From Candidatus Saccharicenans sp. (GTDB lineage: Bacteria > Acidobacteriota > Aminicenantia > Aminicenantales > Saccharicenantaceae): a stretch of 64,000 nt of DNA. The notes beneath the pieces are model-generated. The model saw only the letters and a list, made by a program, of their open reading frames with translations. It was not told the DNA's origin and did no database searches. Position numbers and translations under genes: made by a program. Below are positions 34,514-42,891 of the stretch, in pieces (position 1 is the first letter of the stretch; every line of letters starts with the position of its first letter). The stretch is from positions 62,001 to 126,000 of the forward strand of contig JANLFU010000006.1 of assembly GCA_024653215.1 (NCBI GenBank), given 5' to 3'.

Positions 34514-35230
34514 TCAGTCTTCGGTCGGCGAAGGGGCGTATTCTTTAAGCAGATGCCGGGCCTTTTCCAGGTCCTTCTGAAGCACCATGATTATGGTTTC
34601 ACCGAGCCCGTCCATGGTGAAAGGATAGATGGAGTGGACGATCTGACCCTTGAGAAGGCAGTAAATGCCGTTGGTGCCCAGAAAGCTCTTTATGACTTCT
34701 GCCTCGGCCAGGCTCCAGACCCGGGTCAGCTCGACCAGCGTTTCTTCCTGCTCAGAGCCCTTTTCAGAAGAAGGTGTAATCTGTCCTGGTTCAACCCGGT
34801 CCTGCTCCGGGGGATGTTTTTCCCGCCAGGCGAAATAATCATCAAGTATCTGTCTGTGGTCAAAAGCAAGCGGAAAATTAATTTCTTCTCGGGTGAAGAC
34901 CCCGGCTTTCCCGGCATCGTCGGCGGCCTCCGGCATTCCTTCGGCCCGGGCGATGAACACGGTTGATATGGTATGACGCCTCGGATCTCGCCGCGGGTCC
35001 GAGTAGGTGTGGAACTGCTTGATGAGTTCAACCTGGAGCGAGGTTTCTTCCCTGGCCTCGCGGATGGCAGCCTGTTCCAGGGTCTCGCCGTAATCCACAA
35101 AGCCACCGGGAAGGGCCCAGCCATGGGGTGGATTCTTTCTTTCGATCAGCACTATACCGGTTCGCCCATCGGGCAGCCTGATTTCTATGATCAGATCGAC
35201 AGCCGGGACGGGATGCTTTCTTTCGCTCAT
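34514..35230 (-). CDS. Nudix hydrolase fused to a DUF2007-like domain
   Basis: 238 residues. The N-terminal 140 carry the Nudix box [20 protein letters not shown], with Ser in place of the last conserved Gly, preceded by GWALPGGF; such enzymes hydrolyse nucleoside diphosphates linked to another group. After an acidic Pro/Gln linker, residues 170-230 ([22 protein letters not shown] ... [15 protein letters not shown] pattern) look like the DUF2007 signal-transducing-protein domain. YrdN-like ADP-ribose types have a similar catalytic half. Substrate unknown. It follows the FBP aldolase/phosphatase gene by 43 bases. Confidence 0.88.
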   Translation of the reverse strand: MSERKHPVPAVDLIIEIRLPDGRTGIVLIERKNPPHGWALPGGFVDYGETLEQAAIREAREETSLQVELIKQFHTYSDPRRDPRRHTISTVFIARAEGMPEAADDAGKAGVFTREEINFPLAFDHRQILDDYFAWREKHPPEQDRVEPGQITPSSEKGSEQEETLVELTRVWSLAEAEVIKSFLGTNGIYCLLKGQIVHSIYPFTMDGLGETIIMVLQKDLEKARHLLKEYAPSPTED

Positions 35231-35273
35231 GGTGAATGCTTCCCGGCTAAAATACTGCCGGCAGGCGAAAAAG

Positions 35274-36374
35274 TCAATCCGAAATGATGAACTTCTTTTC
35301 CAGCTGCTTCAGCTTTTCCACCACCCCGCCATACTCCAGCTCGGAGTAGGGCAGCATGGACGGCCCGCAGAATCCCTGGCGCCTGATTTCCGAGGCTTTC
35401 ATGGCAATCTGAGCCCTTATGGCTTCCCAGTATGGGTGGTCGAAGACATCAGCCGGCTCCGACAGGCGGCCTTCTTTCATGGAGAAGGCAGCCCCGGTCA
35501 CCACCGGCGGGCCGTCGAAATAGGAAACGGTGGCATTCAGCCGGCAGGGCATCAGCGGCCCGATGTGGCTGCCGCGCATGAATCCGGCCACGTAATGCCC
35601 GATGTTGAACGGGGCCAGGACTTCGCCCGTGGCCGGGAACTCTCCCTGGACCCGGACCAGGGCCACCGGGTCGTCCTTGCCGGTGTACTTGCCGGCGATG
35701 TTATGCAGGCGCTGGGTGGAGATGGCCACGGCCTGGTTGCCGGTGCTGCGTGACCAGATGCTCTCGATAACATATTTTTCGGTGTCCCGGAGCAGGGCGG
35801 CAATGTCGTAAAGTTCTTCCGGGGCCACCAGCTCAATTACCTTGTTTTTTTCGGTGTAGCTGACGTCGATGATGCGAAACCTGTAACCCTGGCTCATCTT
35901 CGGACTGAGGATCAGGCCGGAACAGTACATCGGGTCGGCGAAGGCCAGGTAAAAGGGCAGGTTGTAAGCGCCGGGGTCGGTCTTGTCGGCGGCAAAAAAG
36001 ATGAAAGGCTCGTTTTCCCTTTCCTCGATCTCCATTTCGGCCACGGCTGGCCCCAGTCCCTTGACGTTTCCCGAGAAGGCGTCCTTGAGCAGGTCCTGGC
36101 CGGCTCCATACAGCCCGGTCTTTTTGGCCACGGCCGTGCCGGCCAGGAAAGCTTCCCAGGCCAGCTGGTGTATCTTCTCGTTGCCGGTTCCGCCGGTGTG
36201 AGTGCAGAGAATGGCGATGTCGTCCCCGGTGGAACTTATGTAGTAATCAATCAGCAGGTCCTTGCTTCTGGCGGCCACGAAATTCCTGACCTCCTGGAGA
36301 AGGGCCAGACTGGGCTTGATATGGCCGCCGATACTGCCGATATCGGCTTTTAAGACACTGATGGTGATTTTCAT
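35274..36374 (-). CDS. fructose-1,6-bisphosphate aldolase/phosphatase (archaeal type)
   Basis: 366 residues. Bifunctional gluconeogenic enzyme that condenses triose phosphates and dephosphorylates the product to fructose 6-phosphate. Seen: [18 protein letters not shown] at the start, [30 protein letters not shown] with metal-binding aspartates, and YTGKDDP, where Y230 and K233 align with the Tyr and Schiff-base Lys of the Thermoproteus enzyme. The open frame runs upstream to 36434, but the ATG at 36374 has GGGAGGGAGG in front and gives the family start. Common in Archaea and deep-branching bacteria; its presence implies unidirectional gluconeogenesis. Confidence 0.95.
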   Translation of the reverse strand: MKITISVLKADIGSIGGHIKPSLALLQEVRNFVAARSKDLLIDYYISSTGDDIAILCTHTGGTGNEKIHQLAWEAFLAGTAVAKKTGLYGAGQDLLKDAFSGNVKGLGPAVAEMEIEERENEPFIFFAADKTDPGAYNLPFYLAFADPMYCSGLILSPKMSQGYRFRIIDVSYTEKNKVIELVAPEELYDIAALLRDTEKYVIESIWSRSTGNQAVAISTQRLHNIAGKYTGKDDPVALVRVQGEFPATGEVLAPFNIGHYVAGFMRGSHIGPLMPCRLNATVSYFDGPPVVTGAAFSMKEGRLSEPADVFDHPYWEAIRAQIAMKASEIRRQGFCGPSMLPYSELEYGGVVEKLKQLEKKFIISD

Positions 36375-36405
36375 GCCTCCCTCCCGAAAATGATTCCCGT
36401 TTTTA

Positions 36406-36434
36406 AATTTAAGCAGGGTGATACTTGAAGTCAA
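36406..36434 (-). promoter_or_regulatory. promoter of the FBP aldolase/phosphatase gene
   Basis: TTGACT (36429-36434), 17 bases, TAAATT (36406-36411) on the minus strand, start near 36399, 25 bases before the ATG. The rest of 36435-36625 holds nothing I recognise. Confidence 0.7.
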
Positions 36435-36625
36435 ACACCAACCCTGGAGTGGCAGGTGAGTGGAGTGGCAACCAGGAATGACCGTGGTTGCGGTTGGCCA
36501 ACCAATCTGAAAAAATTCAAAGAGAGGACAGGCTGCGGGTCCGGTTTGGCATTAAATTCATCGGCCGACCGGGTGAGACAGTACTATTTCGGAGCTCTGT
36601 GCCCGGAAAAAGTTTTTAAACCAGC

Positions 36626-37876
36626 TTAAAAGTAAGTCGCCGGGAAAAGAAGGAGCATCTGCAGGACCCTGACCTTCTGCTCGAAATCTGGCTGGTAGCG
36701 TGGGGGCAGGGGTTCGGCTGGCTGGAATTTCCAGCTCAGGGGGTTGACGTACTTGCCGTGGTAGAGCAGCCGGTAATCAAGATGGGGACCGGTTGACTCC
36801 CCGCTCGAGCCAACGTAACCGATAACCTGCCCGCCTTCCACCCGGGCCCCGGTTTTAATACCGGCGGCCAGGGACTTCAGGTGCAGGTACATGGTTTCGT
36901 AGGCATTCTTGTGGCGAATCCTGACCATCCGGCCGGCGGCTCCATTCCAGCCGGCGAAGGTCACCACCCCGTCAGCCGTGGCCTGGACGGGAGTGCCGAT
37001 GGGGGCGGCATAGTCTATTCCATAATGCGGCCGGTAAATCTTGCGGATGGGGTGGAGGCGGCTGGAACTGAAGCGGGAAGTAATCCGGGCGTAACGCAGG
37101 GGAGATTTCAGGAATTCCTTTCTGAGCGAACCGCCTCCGGCTTCAAAATAGTCGGCCTTTCCACTATCGGGAAAAGTGTAGCGGTAGGCTTCGAAGACCT
37201 GGTTCTTGTTCACGAAGCGGGCGGCCAGGATAGGGCCGTAACCGCTGAACTGGCCGTTGATATATTTTTTTTCGACCAGCAGCCGGAAGCTGTCGTCCTG
37301 GCGCAGGTCGACGTAGAAATCAATTACCCAGCCAAAAATCTCGGCCATCATCAGGGCCAGAAGGTCCTGCTCGCCGGCCTGGTTGACGGCGGCAATCAGG
37401 GAGTCCTTGATAATTCCCTCCACCAGGACCAGTTGCCTGGTCACCGGGTGGGACTTGATGCTGGCCGAGGGCGGAGATTGGGTGAGGTCAACTTCCAGGT
37501 AGCGTTCGGGATCGAGGTCGAGCTGAAAAGCGGTGTAGGACTCGCCCTGCCGGAGCAGCCTTATCTTCTGACCGGCGGGAATCCTGGCCAGGTCGTAGAC
37601 CTTCATGGTGGCTTCCCTGATTTCAATCACCCTGGAGGCCGAAAAACCGGCGGGAGCCAGGAGCTCGGTTATGGTCTTCCCGGCTGGAATGGTGAATTCC
37701 TCGGTTATGATTGGCGGAGCTTCGGGCTCTATGCTGGCTTCGGGAACTTCGGGCCTGGCTGCCTGTTGGTCGGAGCTTCTGTTGATCAGCAGGAGGATGG
37801 TGATGATGGCCAGAAGCAGTAGAATGATGGCCACCGCCAGTGCTTTTTTCCGGTTGATCCTGGCTCTGGCTCTCAT
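36626..37876 (-). CDS. M23-family peptidoglycan endopeptidase
   Basis: 416 residues. Anchor at about residues 12-32, then a Pro/Glu-rich linker, a domain resembling the OapA/LysM-like part of MepM-type proteins (IPAGKTITELLAPAGF), and the M23 domain at about 275-385: the H-x3-D motif in YRPHYGIDYAAPIGTPV, YLHLKSLAAGI, and GESTGPHLDYRLL. In the last motif the second His of the usual H-x-H is Asp; I recall the same variant in other Gram-negative M23 proteins, but zinc binding should be tested. Likely a murein hydrolase of the periplasm. An in-frame TTG precedes the ATG. pssA ends 13 bases upstream. Confidence 0.9.
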   Translation of the reverse strand: MRARARINRKKALAVAIILLLLAIITILLLINRSSDQQAARPEVPEASIEPEAPPIITEEFTIPAGKTITELLAPAGFSASRVIEIREATMKVYDLARIPAGQKIRLLRQGESYTAFQLDLDPERYLEVDLTQSPPSASIKSHPVTRQLVLVEGIIKDSLIAAVNQAGEQDLLALMMAEIFGWVIDFYVDLRQDDSFRLLVEKKYINGQFSGYGPILAARFVNKNQVFEAYRYTFPDSGKADYFEAGGGSLRKEFLKSPLRYARITSRFSSSRLHPIRKIYRPHYGIDYAAPIGTPVQATADGVVTFAGWNGAAGRMVRIRHKNAYETMYLHLKSLAAGIKTGARVEGGQVIGYVGSSGESTGPHLDYRLLYHGKYVNPLSWKFQPAEPLPPRYQPDFEQKVRVLQMLLLFPATYF

Positions 37877-37889
37877 CAACTCAGCTGGA

Positions 37890-38672
37890 CTATTCCTTGA
37901 GGTCGGGGGATTTGTCGGGCTCGAGTTTTTCCGTCGCTATTCTGGTAACAGGCTTTCTTCTTAGCTTGAGCACCAGGAAATCCACCGGGCCATAGAGAAC
38001 GTTGAGGGTGGTGAATAGCAACAGGAAATATTTCGGACGAAAAAGGAGACCGGTCAGGACCACGGCCAGCAACAGGCCAGTCTTCATGTCCACCGGTCGG
38101 TTGATGATAAGAGAAACAAAGTTCCGGTAACGGAGGGTGCTGATCATCAGCAGGCTGATTATTACCACCACTGCGGACAGGTAAAAGGCGCTCACGGTCT
38201 GATAGTTTGGTTCCGGGTGAAAGATAACCAGCGAGGCCAGGAAGATGGCCGCCGAGGGTACGGTCAGGCCCTGGTAAAAGCGGCGGTCTGGCAGGCTCTT
38301 GGTTCTGACGTTATAACGGGCCAGCCGCAACAGACCGCCCACGATGAATAGAAAGCTGAAAAATATGCCGGCCGGTCCCAGGACTTTAAGCCCCCAGAAG
38401 TACATCAGAAGAGAGGCAGCCGCGGCGAAAGAAATAGCATCGGCCAGCGAATCCAGCTGGATACCGAAATCAGAACTGGTCCTGGTGGCCCTGGCCACCA
38501 GGCCGTCCAGGCCGTCCAGCATGGCCGCGATTATGATCCAGAGAGCCGCCCAGCGGTAGCGCCCGTAAAAGGTTGAAGTCAGGCTGAGAAAACCGAAGAA
38601 GACGTTGGTCAGGGTAAAAACACTGGGCAGGAAGTAAAGCCGGGGAACCGGCTGCTTAATTCTGACTTTCAT
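37890..38672 (-). CDS. pssA: CDP-diacylglycerol--serine O-phosphatidyltransferase PssA
   Basis: 260 residues, type II membrane enzyme with about eight helices. Makes phosphatidylserine from CDP-diacylglycerol and serine. The CDP-alcohol motif is complete: DGLVAR, eight residues, G-x3-D-x3-D (DFGIQLDSLAD) at about residues 56-78. Start ATG overlaps the end of psd by 17 bases. With psd it gives the full route to phosphatidylethanolamine. The psd-pssA order is the one seen in many bacteria and archaea. Confidence 0.95.
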   Translation of the reverse strand: MKVRIKQPVPRLYFLPSVFTLTNVFFGFLSLTSTFYGRYRWAALWIIIAAMLDGLDGLVARATRTSSDFGIQLDSLADAISFAAAASLLMYFWGLKVLGPAGIFFSFLFIVGGLLRLARYNVRTKSLPDRRFYQGLTVPSAAIFLASLVIFHPEPNYQTVSAFYLSAVVVIISLLMISTLRYRNFVSLIINRPVDMKTGLLLAVVLTGLLFRPKYFLLLFTTLNVLYGPVDFLVLKLRRKPVTRIATEKLEPDKSPDLKE

Positions 38673-39297
38673 CTCTCCACTCTCCGATGATCGACAGGCC
38701 TCCTTTAACCTTCTGATTCAGCCCGACCTTCAGCTCAACATTTCCGGGCAGGTACAGGTCAACCCTCGAGCCGAAATACATCAAACCGATTTTCTGGCCG
38801 GCGGCTACCCTGTCTCCGGGCTTAACATAGCATTTTATCCGCCTGGCGGCAACCCCGACCATCTGCTTCAAGAAGATACGGCCTTTGTCTCCCTGCAGCA
38901 GCAGGCTGTTGGATTCATTCTGGCTGCTGGCTTCTTCCCGGTAGGCCGGGAAAAACTTGCCGGGCTGGTAATCAACTCTTATAACCTCGGCCGCCAGGGG
39001 AGAGCGGGTGAAATGAACGTCAAGCAGGGAGAGAAAAATGCTGACAACTTTTCCGGGTCCGGCCAGGTCCGGGTGGCTGGAAAATTCTTCAATTTTTATA
39101 ACCTGCCCGTCGGCCGGCGACAGCACCAGGTTGTCTCCAGCCGGTGGCCTTCTTTCCGGGTCGCGGAAAAAGAAAATAAAGGCAGCAGTGAGCAGCAGGA
39201 AGAACAGGCTGGCCAGCCACCAGCCGAGCACCAGGGTCAGGAAAAAAACCAGCAGCGACGGCAGGTAAAATATCGAACCTTCTCTGGCGACTTTCAT
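38656..39297 (-). CDS. psd: phosphatidylserine decarboxylase (short, archaeal-type) Psd
   Basis: 213 residues. Decarboxylates phosphatidylserine to phosphatidylethanolamine. Seen: two hydrophobic segments near the N-terminus (residues 12-45), FFRDPERRPP, SPADGQV, LLDVHFTRSP and MYFGSRVDLYLP, where Gly-Ser is the self-cleavage site that creates the pyruvoyl group. The short form lacks the LGST of E. coli Psd. The frame is open to 39375, but ATG 39297 (MKVAREGSIF) is the family start. It overlaps pssA by 17 bases; M28 peptidase ends 31 bases upstream. Confidence 0.95.
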   Translation of the reverse strand: MKVAREGSIFYLPSLLVFFLTLVLGWWLASLFFLLLTAAFIFFFRDPERRPPAGDNLVLSPADGQVIKIEEFSSHPDLAGPGKVVSIFLSLLDVHFTRSPLAAEVIRVDYQPGKFFPAYREEASSQNESNSLLLQGDKGRIFLKQMVGVAARRIKCYVKPGDRVAAGQKIGLMYFGSRVDLYLPGNVELKVGLNQKVKGGLSIIGEWRDESQN

Positions 39298-39328
39298 CTT
39301 GTGTCCCTCATTTTGCTTATTATATGAC

Positions 39329-40813
39329 TTATCTGTCAGCCAGGAAATAGACTGACAGGAAGGATACGCGGGCAATGCTGCCCATGATCTCGGGGTTTAT
39401 CCGGTAAATGGTGTCGCCCGTTCCGTGGTAGGCCAGGTGCGGGCCGTTGGAGCCAAGGCTGGCGCAGGGAATCCCCTTGAGAAAGAAGGGGGCGAAATCG
39501 GAGCTTCTGACCCCGATGTTCCGGATTACCCCGTAACCCCTGATGATATTTATTTCCTGGTTGGCCCTCTCGATAACCTCTTTGAGATAAGCCGGTTCGG
39601 CGCTGACCCCGCACCAGGCGCCATCGCCTTCACCTTCCATATCGAAATTGAACATGGCCACCACCCGGTCGAAACCGGCCGGCAGATGGTCAGCGAAGTA
39701 GGTGGAACCCTGCAGTCCCAGTTCCTCGCCTCCGAACAGGACAAACATGACCGACCTCTTGGGCTTCGGGTTCAGGGAAGCGAAGGCCCTGGCCAGGGTC
39801 ATCACCACCGCCGAGCCACTGGCGTTGTCGTCGGCTCCCGGGAAGAGCAGGCCCAGGTGACGGCCGCAGTGGTCGTAATGGCCGCCGATGATGATCAGCT
39901 CTTTCTTGAGCTTTGGATCAGACCCTTCCACCCAGCCGGCGATGTTATAACCGGTGGAATCGGGGAAATGCCTGGAGCTGACCCGGTAGGATAGCCGGGC
40001 CTTGAGGTCGAAGGAAATCGGTCGCTTGTAAACTTGCAGGGCCTTCTTCAATTCGGCCGTGGTGGAATTTATTTCCTTGAAGATCAGGTCGGCAGTTTTT
40101 TCGGTTATCATTCCCGGCATGAAACCGGGCAGCCAGTCACCGTTGGGGTTGGCCTGAGCTTCAGGATAGATGTAGATCAGGCCCAGGGCACCCTTTTCCC
40201 GGGCCACCTTCATCCTGGTCCGGTGTTCGTCGTGAGGCTGGAACTCGCGCCGGGCCGGGTCGGGTGTTCCCCGGAAACAGAGGACAAATCTGCCTTTGAC
40301 TTCGACTCCGGCATAATCGTCATAGTTGAGTTCAGGGGCGGATATACCCCAGCCAGCGAAGACCAGGCCGGCCGTGTGATCCCCGGAGTCCGAGTAAAGC
40401 AGGGGCAGGAAATCCTTTTCCGGTTTCAGTTCCACCGGTTCCAATTGAGGCTGGCCGTCGCTTCCGGTCTTGCCGGGCAGGTGAAGAGTCATGGAGGCCT
40501 GGTCGATGACGGTGTGGGGAGAGGGATAAGGCTGGAGATAACCATTCCTGGCATCAAGAGGCTTAAGTCCCCATTCCTTGAATTTGGCTGCGGCCCAGCG
40601 GGCAGCCCGGGTATAGCCTTCATGGCCGGTCAGACGGCCGGCAAATTCTTCCGAGGCCATGGTCCTGGTGAGCTGGTAGGCCAGGAGCGGGTCTATGCCA
40701 TCCACCGCCTTCTTGAGGCGGACGGGCAGCTCAGCAGCCGTCAGCCAGCTGAAAATTGTAAGCGGGAATACCAGGATTAGCGACAGATAGGTTAATCTCT
40801 TTTTAGTGTTCAT
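39329..40813 (-). CDS. exported M28-family zinc metallopeptidase
   Basis: 494 residues. Signal peptide at about residues 1-26, a PA-type insert (about 140-245), then the M28 catalytic domain: ligands in IIIGGHYDHCG, FPGADDNASGSAV, VLFGGEELGLQGS with the catalytic Glu, MFNFDMEGEG and a final His in YHGTGDTIYRI. All co-catalytic zinc ligands are present. M28 enzymes are aminopeptidases or carboxypeptidases; specificity cannot be assigned. The N-terminal 80 residues (EEFAGRLTGHEGYTRAA) are clearly paralogous to the protein at 42892-44439. It has its own extended -10 promoter. Confidence 0.92.
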   Translation of the reverse strand: MNTKKRLTYLSLILVFPLTIFSWLTAAELPVRLKKAVDGIDPLLAYQLTRTMASEEFAGRLTGHEGYTRAARWAAAKFKEWGLKPLDARNGYLQPYPSPHTVIDQASMTLHLPGKTGSDGQPQLEPVELKPEKDFLPLLYSDSGDHTAGLVFAGWGISAPELNYDDYAGVEVKGRFVLCFRGTPDPARREFQPHDEHRTRMKVAREKGALGLIYIYPEAQANPNGDWLPGFMPGMITEKTADLIFKEINSTTAELKKALQVYKRPISFDLKARLSYRVSSRHFPDSTGYNIAGWVEGSDPKLKKELIIIGGHYDHCGRHLGLLFPGADDNASGSAVVMTLARAFASLNPKPKRSVMFVLFGGEELGLQGSTYFADHLPAGFDRVVAMFNFDMEGEGDGAWCGVSAEPAYLKEVIERANQEINIIRGYGVIRNIGVRSSDFAPFFLKGIPCASLGSNGPHLAYHGTGDTIYRINPEIMGSIARVSFLSVYFLADR

Positions 40814-40844
40814 GAGCCTTCTCTCAAATTAAATTTTAGAGGCG

Positions 40845-40850
40845 ATTATA
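40845..40850 (-). promoter_or_regulatory. extended -10 promoter of the M28 peptidase gene
   Basis: TGATATAAT on the minus strand: a perfect TATAAT with TG one base upstream. No -35 box is seen at 17 bases. Start near 40838, about 25 bases before the ATG at 40813, with GAGAGAAGG between. Confidence 0.6.
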
Positions 40851-40932
40851 TCACATAACCGAATTCAGGCGGCAGGCAAAAGTGCCAGAATTTGAGCCAG
40901 GCTCCGGGAGAGGTTTAAGTCTGTCCCGGTCT

Positions 40933-41130
40933 TTATCTCTTCCGTCGCTTTTTCTTTCGGTTTATCTCTTTAAGAACAGCCGGGTGGAGGACTATGAAAT
41001 AATAGGCAGCCAGGAAAACCAGCAAAACCGCTCCGGCCAGCCAGCGGCCCCTGACCAGGTTCCATATGGAATAGGATAGAAGCCCCAGGAACAGGGCCAG
41101 GTGAACAAAGGCGAACAGCCATTCGAACAT
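40933..41130 (-). CDS. small two-helix membrane protein
   Basis: 65 residues. Two hydrophobic segments (about 4-24 and 29-50) joined by a short basic loop, then a very basic end KEINRKKKRRKR that should lie in the cytoplasm. No family recognised. Hydrophobic pattern and basic tail look like a genuine membrane protein rather than a chance frame, but the ribosome-binding site is weak. It lies 49 bases after the cyclophilin gene start side and may be co-transcribed with it. Confidence 0.55.
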   Translation of the reverse strand: MFEWLFAFVHLALFLGLLSYSIWNLVRGRWLAGAVLLVFLAAYYFIVLHPAVLKEINRKKKRRKR

Positions 41131-41179
41131 CGGTCCGGCCGGGAACAGCCTGCGATCCTAACGCCGGCTGTGGTTCAAT

Positions 41180-41752
41180 TTACTGAATCCTGGTAACAGA
41201 AATGATGATAATGGGTTCAACCGGGACGTCGCGGTACATGCCCTTGGTGGTGGTGGCCACCTCGGCAATGGCGTCGACCACTTCCATCCCCTGAATGACC
41301 TTGCCGAAAACGGCGTAACCGAACTTCTTGGGGTCGTTGGGCACGTGGTCCAGGAAGGGATTGTCCACCAGGTTTATAAAGAACTGGCAGGTGGCGCTGT
41401 CGATCTCAGGGGTCCTGGCCATGGCAATTGTCCCGCGCAGGTTCTTTAACCCGTTGTTGGCCTCGTTCTTGATCGGGGGCCGTTTTTCTTCTTTGGTCTG
41501 CAGGTCCGGGGTCAGACCGCCACCCTGGATCATGAAGCCTTTAATCACCCGGTGAAAAATGGTACCGTCGTAGAACTTGTCTCCGACATAGGTCAGGAAA
41601 TTCTTGACGGTAATCGGGGCCTTATCAGCAAACAGCTCGATCACGATGTCTCCCTTGCTGGTCTTCATCAGGATACGGGGATTGGCCGCCAGCAGGGAGC
41701 TTATGGAGAAGACCAGGAGCAGGCTGAAAAAGATGAAAATAACTTTGTTCAT
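41180..41752 (-). CDS. exported cyclophilin-type peptidyl-prolyl isomerase
   Basis: 190 residues. Signal peptide at residues 1-22, then a cyclophilin domain: FYDGTIFHRVIKGFMIQGG with catalytic Arg, GTIAMARTPEIDSATCQFFI and YAVFGKVIQGMEVVDAI. The tryptophan of cyclosporin-binding eukaryotic forms is replaced, as usual in bacteria. It should speed folding of periplasmic proteins. Two repeat-like loops are missing compared with PpiA-type, within normal range. It has a recognisable promoter upstream. Confidence 0.95.
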   Translation of the reverse strand: MNKVIFIFFSLLLVFSISSLLAANPRILMKTSKGDIVIELFADKAPITVKNFLTYVGDKFYDGTIFHRVIKGFMIQGGGLTPDLQTKEEKRPPIKNEANNGLKNLRGTIAMARTPEIDSATCQFFINLVDNPFLDHVPNDPKKFGYAVFGKVIQGMEVVDAIAEVATTTKGMYRDVPVEPIIIISVTRIQ

Positions 41753-41775
41753 TTTCTACCTCCGAATAAGAACTT

Positions 41776-41804
41776 ACGATACCAAATAAAACAAAAATAA
41801 TCAA
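41776..41804 (-). promoter_or_regulatory. promoter of the cyclophilin gene
   Basis: TTGATT (41799-41804), 17 bases, TATCGT (41776-41781) on the minus strand; start near 41769, then GGAGG and the ATG at 41752. Confidence 0.5.
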
Positions 41805-41860
41805 TTTCAGGATTGACCTCAGAAGTCGCCTCCAGAATTTAAGCTGACGGGCGATAAGGC

Positions 41861-41889
41861 TTGACTTTCCCGGCCGGAGGTGGGATAAA
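41861..41889 (+). promoter_or_regulatory. promoter of the barrel-protein gene
   Basis: TTGACT (41861-41866), 17 bases, GATAAA (41884-41889). Start near 41896; AAGGAGG precedes the ATG at 41913. Confidence 0.5.
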
Positions 41890-41912
41890 ATGACTGAAAA
41901 GGAGGCTGCGGC

Positions 41913-42743
41913 ATGCTAAAATCGGCAGTCAGGACACTCGGGGCACTGTTCATTTCCTTCATGATTTTTTCTTCTCCGCTGCTGGCCGATGGCCATCTGG
42001 AGTTTAACGTTCATTATTCCTACTGGACGCTGAACGTGGTCCGGGGCCTGGTGGAGAAGATGGTTAGTGACACCCTGGAGAACGACCTCAAGGACCGCTT
42101 TCTCGAGCAAATTCAGGCGGACTATCCGACTCTGGTCGAGAGCGGTTACCAGCAGAATGTCAACTTCGATGCGCCGGGCCACAACGTCGGGTTTGAACTC
42201 CGCTTTTATCCGGGAGGAAGGGGAGGAGCCTTTAGCCTCGGGCTGGCCGTCGAGCAGACCACCATGAAAATCTCTTTTCCATCGATTACGGCCAGGATGG
42301 ACCTCGTCGACCTCAACCTGAACCAGACGTCTACTTTTAACGGCCAGGCCGGAGGGGAATTCATCATCAAGCCGCTGTCCTTCCACCTGAACATGCGCTG
42401 GGAATTCCTGCCTTCCAAAGTTCTGTCCCCTTACCTGACCATCGGGGCGGGGATTTCCACCTCCAAGAGCTTTTTCGATGCCCGGTACCGGTACGAGTAC
42501 AGCGGAACGCTCACCCTTCCCGACAGTTCTACCGAACAGTACTCCGATTCCGATACCAAGACCCTGAGGCAGATCAAGGACGAGCGCCTGGCCGAGGGAA
42601 AGGACTTCCCGCTGAATTTCTTGCCGATCTTTCAATTCAACCTGGGATTGAGGGCCAGGCTATCCCGGGCCCTGAACCTGGTGGCCGACGTCGGAATCTT
42701 TGACGGCTTTCTTTTCCGTGGAGGGCTGTCCATCAGAATCTGA
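41913..42743 (+). CDS. probable outer-membrane beta-barrel protein
   Basis: 276 residues. Signal peptide at residues 1-25 (ending LLADG). The mature protein alternates hydrophobic and polar residues in beta-strand fashion: HNVGFELRFYPGG, FSLGLAVEQTTMKISF, SFHLNMRWEFLP, YLTIGAGISTSKSFF and the closing LFRGGLSIRI, which ends in a hydrophobic residue pair as in barrel proteins. An 8-14 strand barrel is my reading. The family is not recognised and pore or receptor function is unknown. It is monocistronic with its own promoter. It shows the cell has an outer membrane, if the reading holds. Confidence 0.75.
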   Translation: MLKSAVRTLGALFISFMIFSSPLLADGHLEFNVHYSYWTLNVVRGLVEKMVSDTLENDLKDRFLEQIQADYPTLVESGYQQNVNFDAPGHNVGFELRFYPGGRGGAFSLGLAVEQTTMKISFPSITARMDLVDLNLNQTSTFNGQAGGEFIIKPLSFHLNMRWEFLPSKVLSPYLTIGAGISTSKSFFDARYRYEYSGTLTLPDSSTEQYSDSDTKTLRQIKDERLAEGKDFPLNFLPIFQFNLGLRARLSRALNLVADVGIFDGFLFRGGLSIRI

Positions 42744-42829
42744 TCAGCGGTCCGAGTTTTCAGGTTGGGAACAGGCCGGACGGCCTTGGCCTCGGCGGAT
42801 TGAAATAATAGCTAACCAGCGAGAAATTT

Positions 42830-42859
42830 TTTACTCCAGCCCTCAACCTGCGGTATTAT
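42830..42859 (+). promoter_or_regulatory. promoter of the second M28 peptidase gene
   Basis: TTTACT (42830-42835), 18 bases, TATTAT (42854-42859). Start near 42866; GGGAGAAG precedes the ATG at 42892. Confidence 0.5.
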
Positions 42860-42891
42860 ATCCTCTTTATATTTAAGCAGGGAGAAGTGCG

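Noticed and set aside
40034-40780. 248-codon plus-strand frame opposite the M28 peptidase
   Set aside because: Antisense shadow of a complete peptidase gene.
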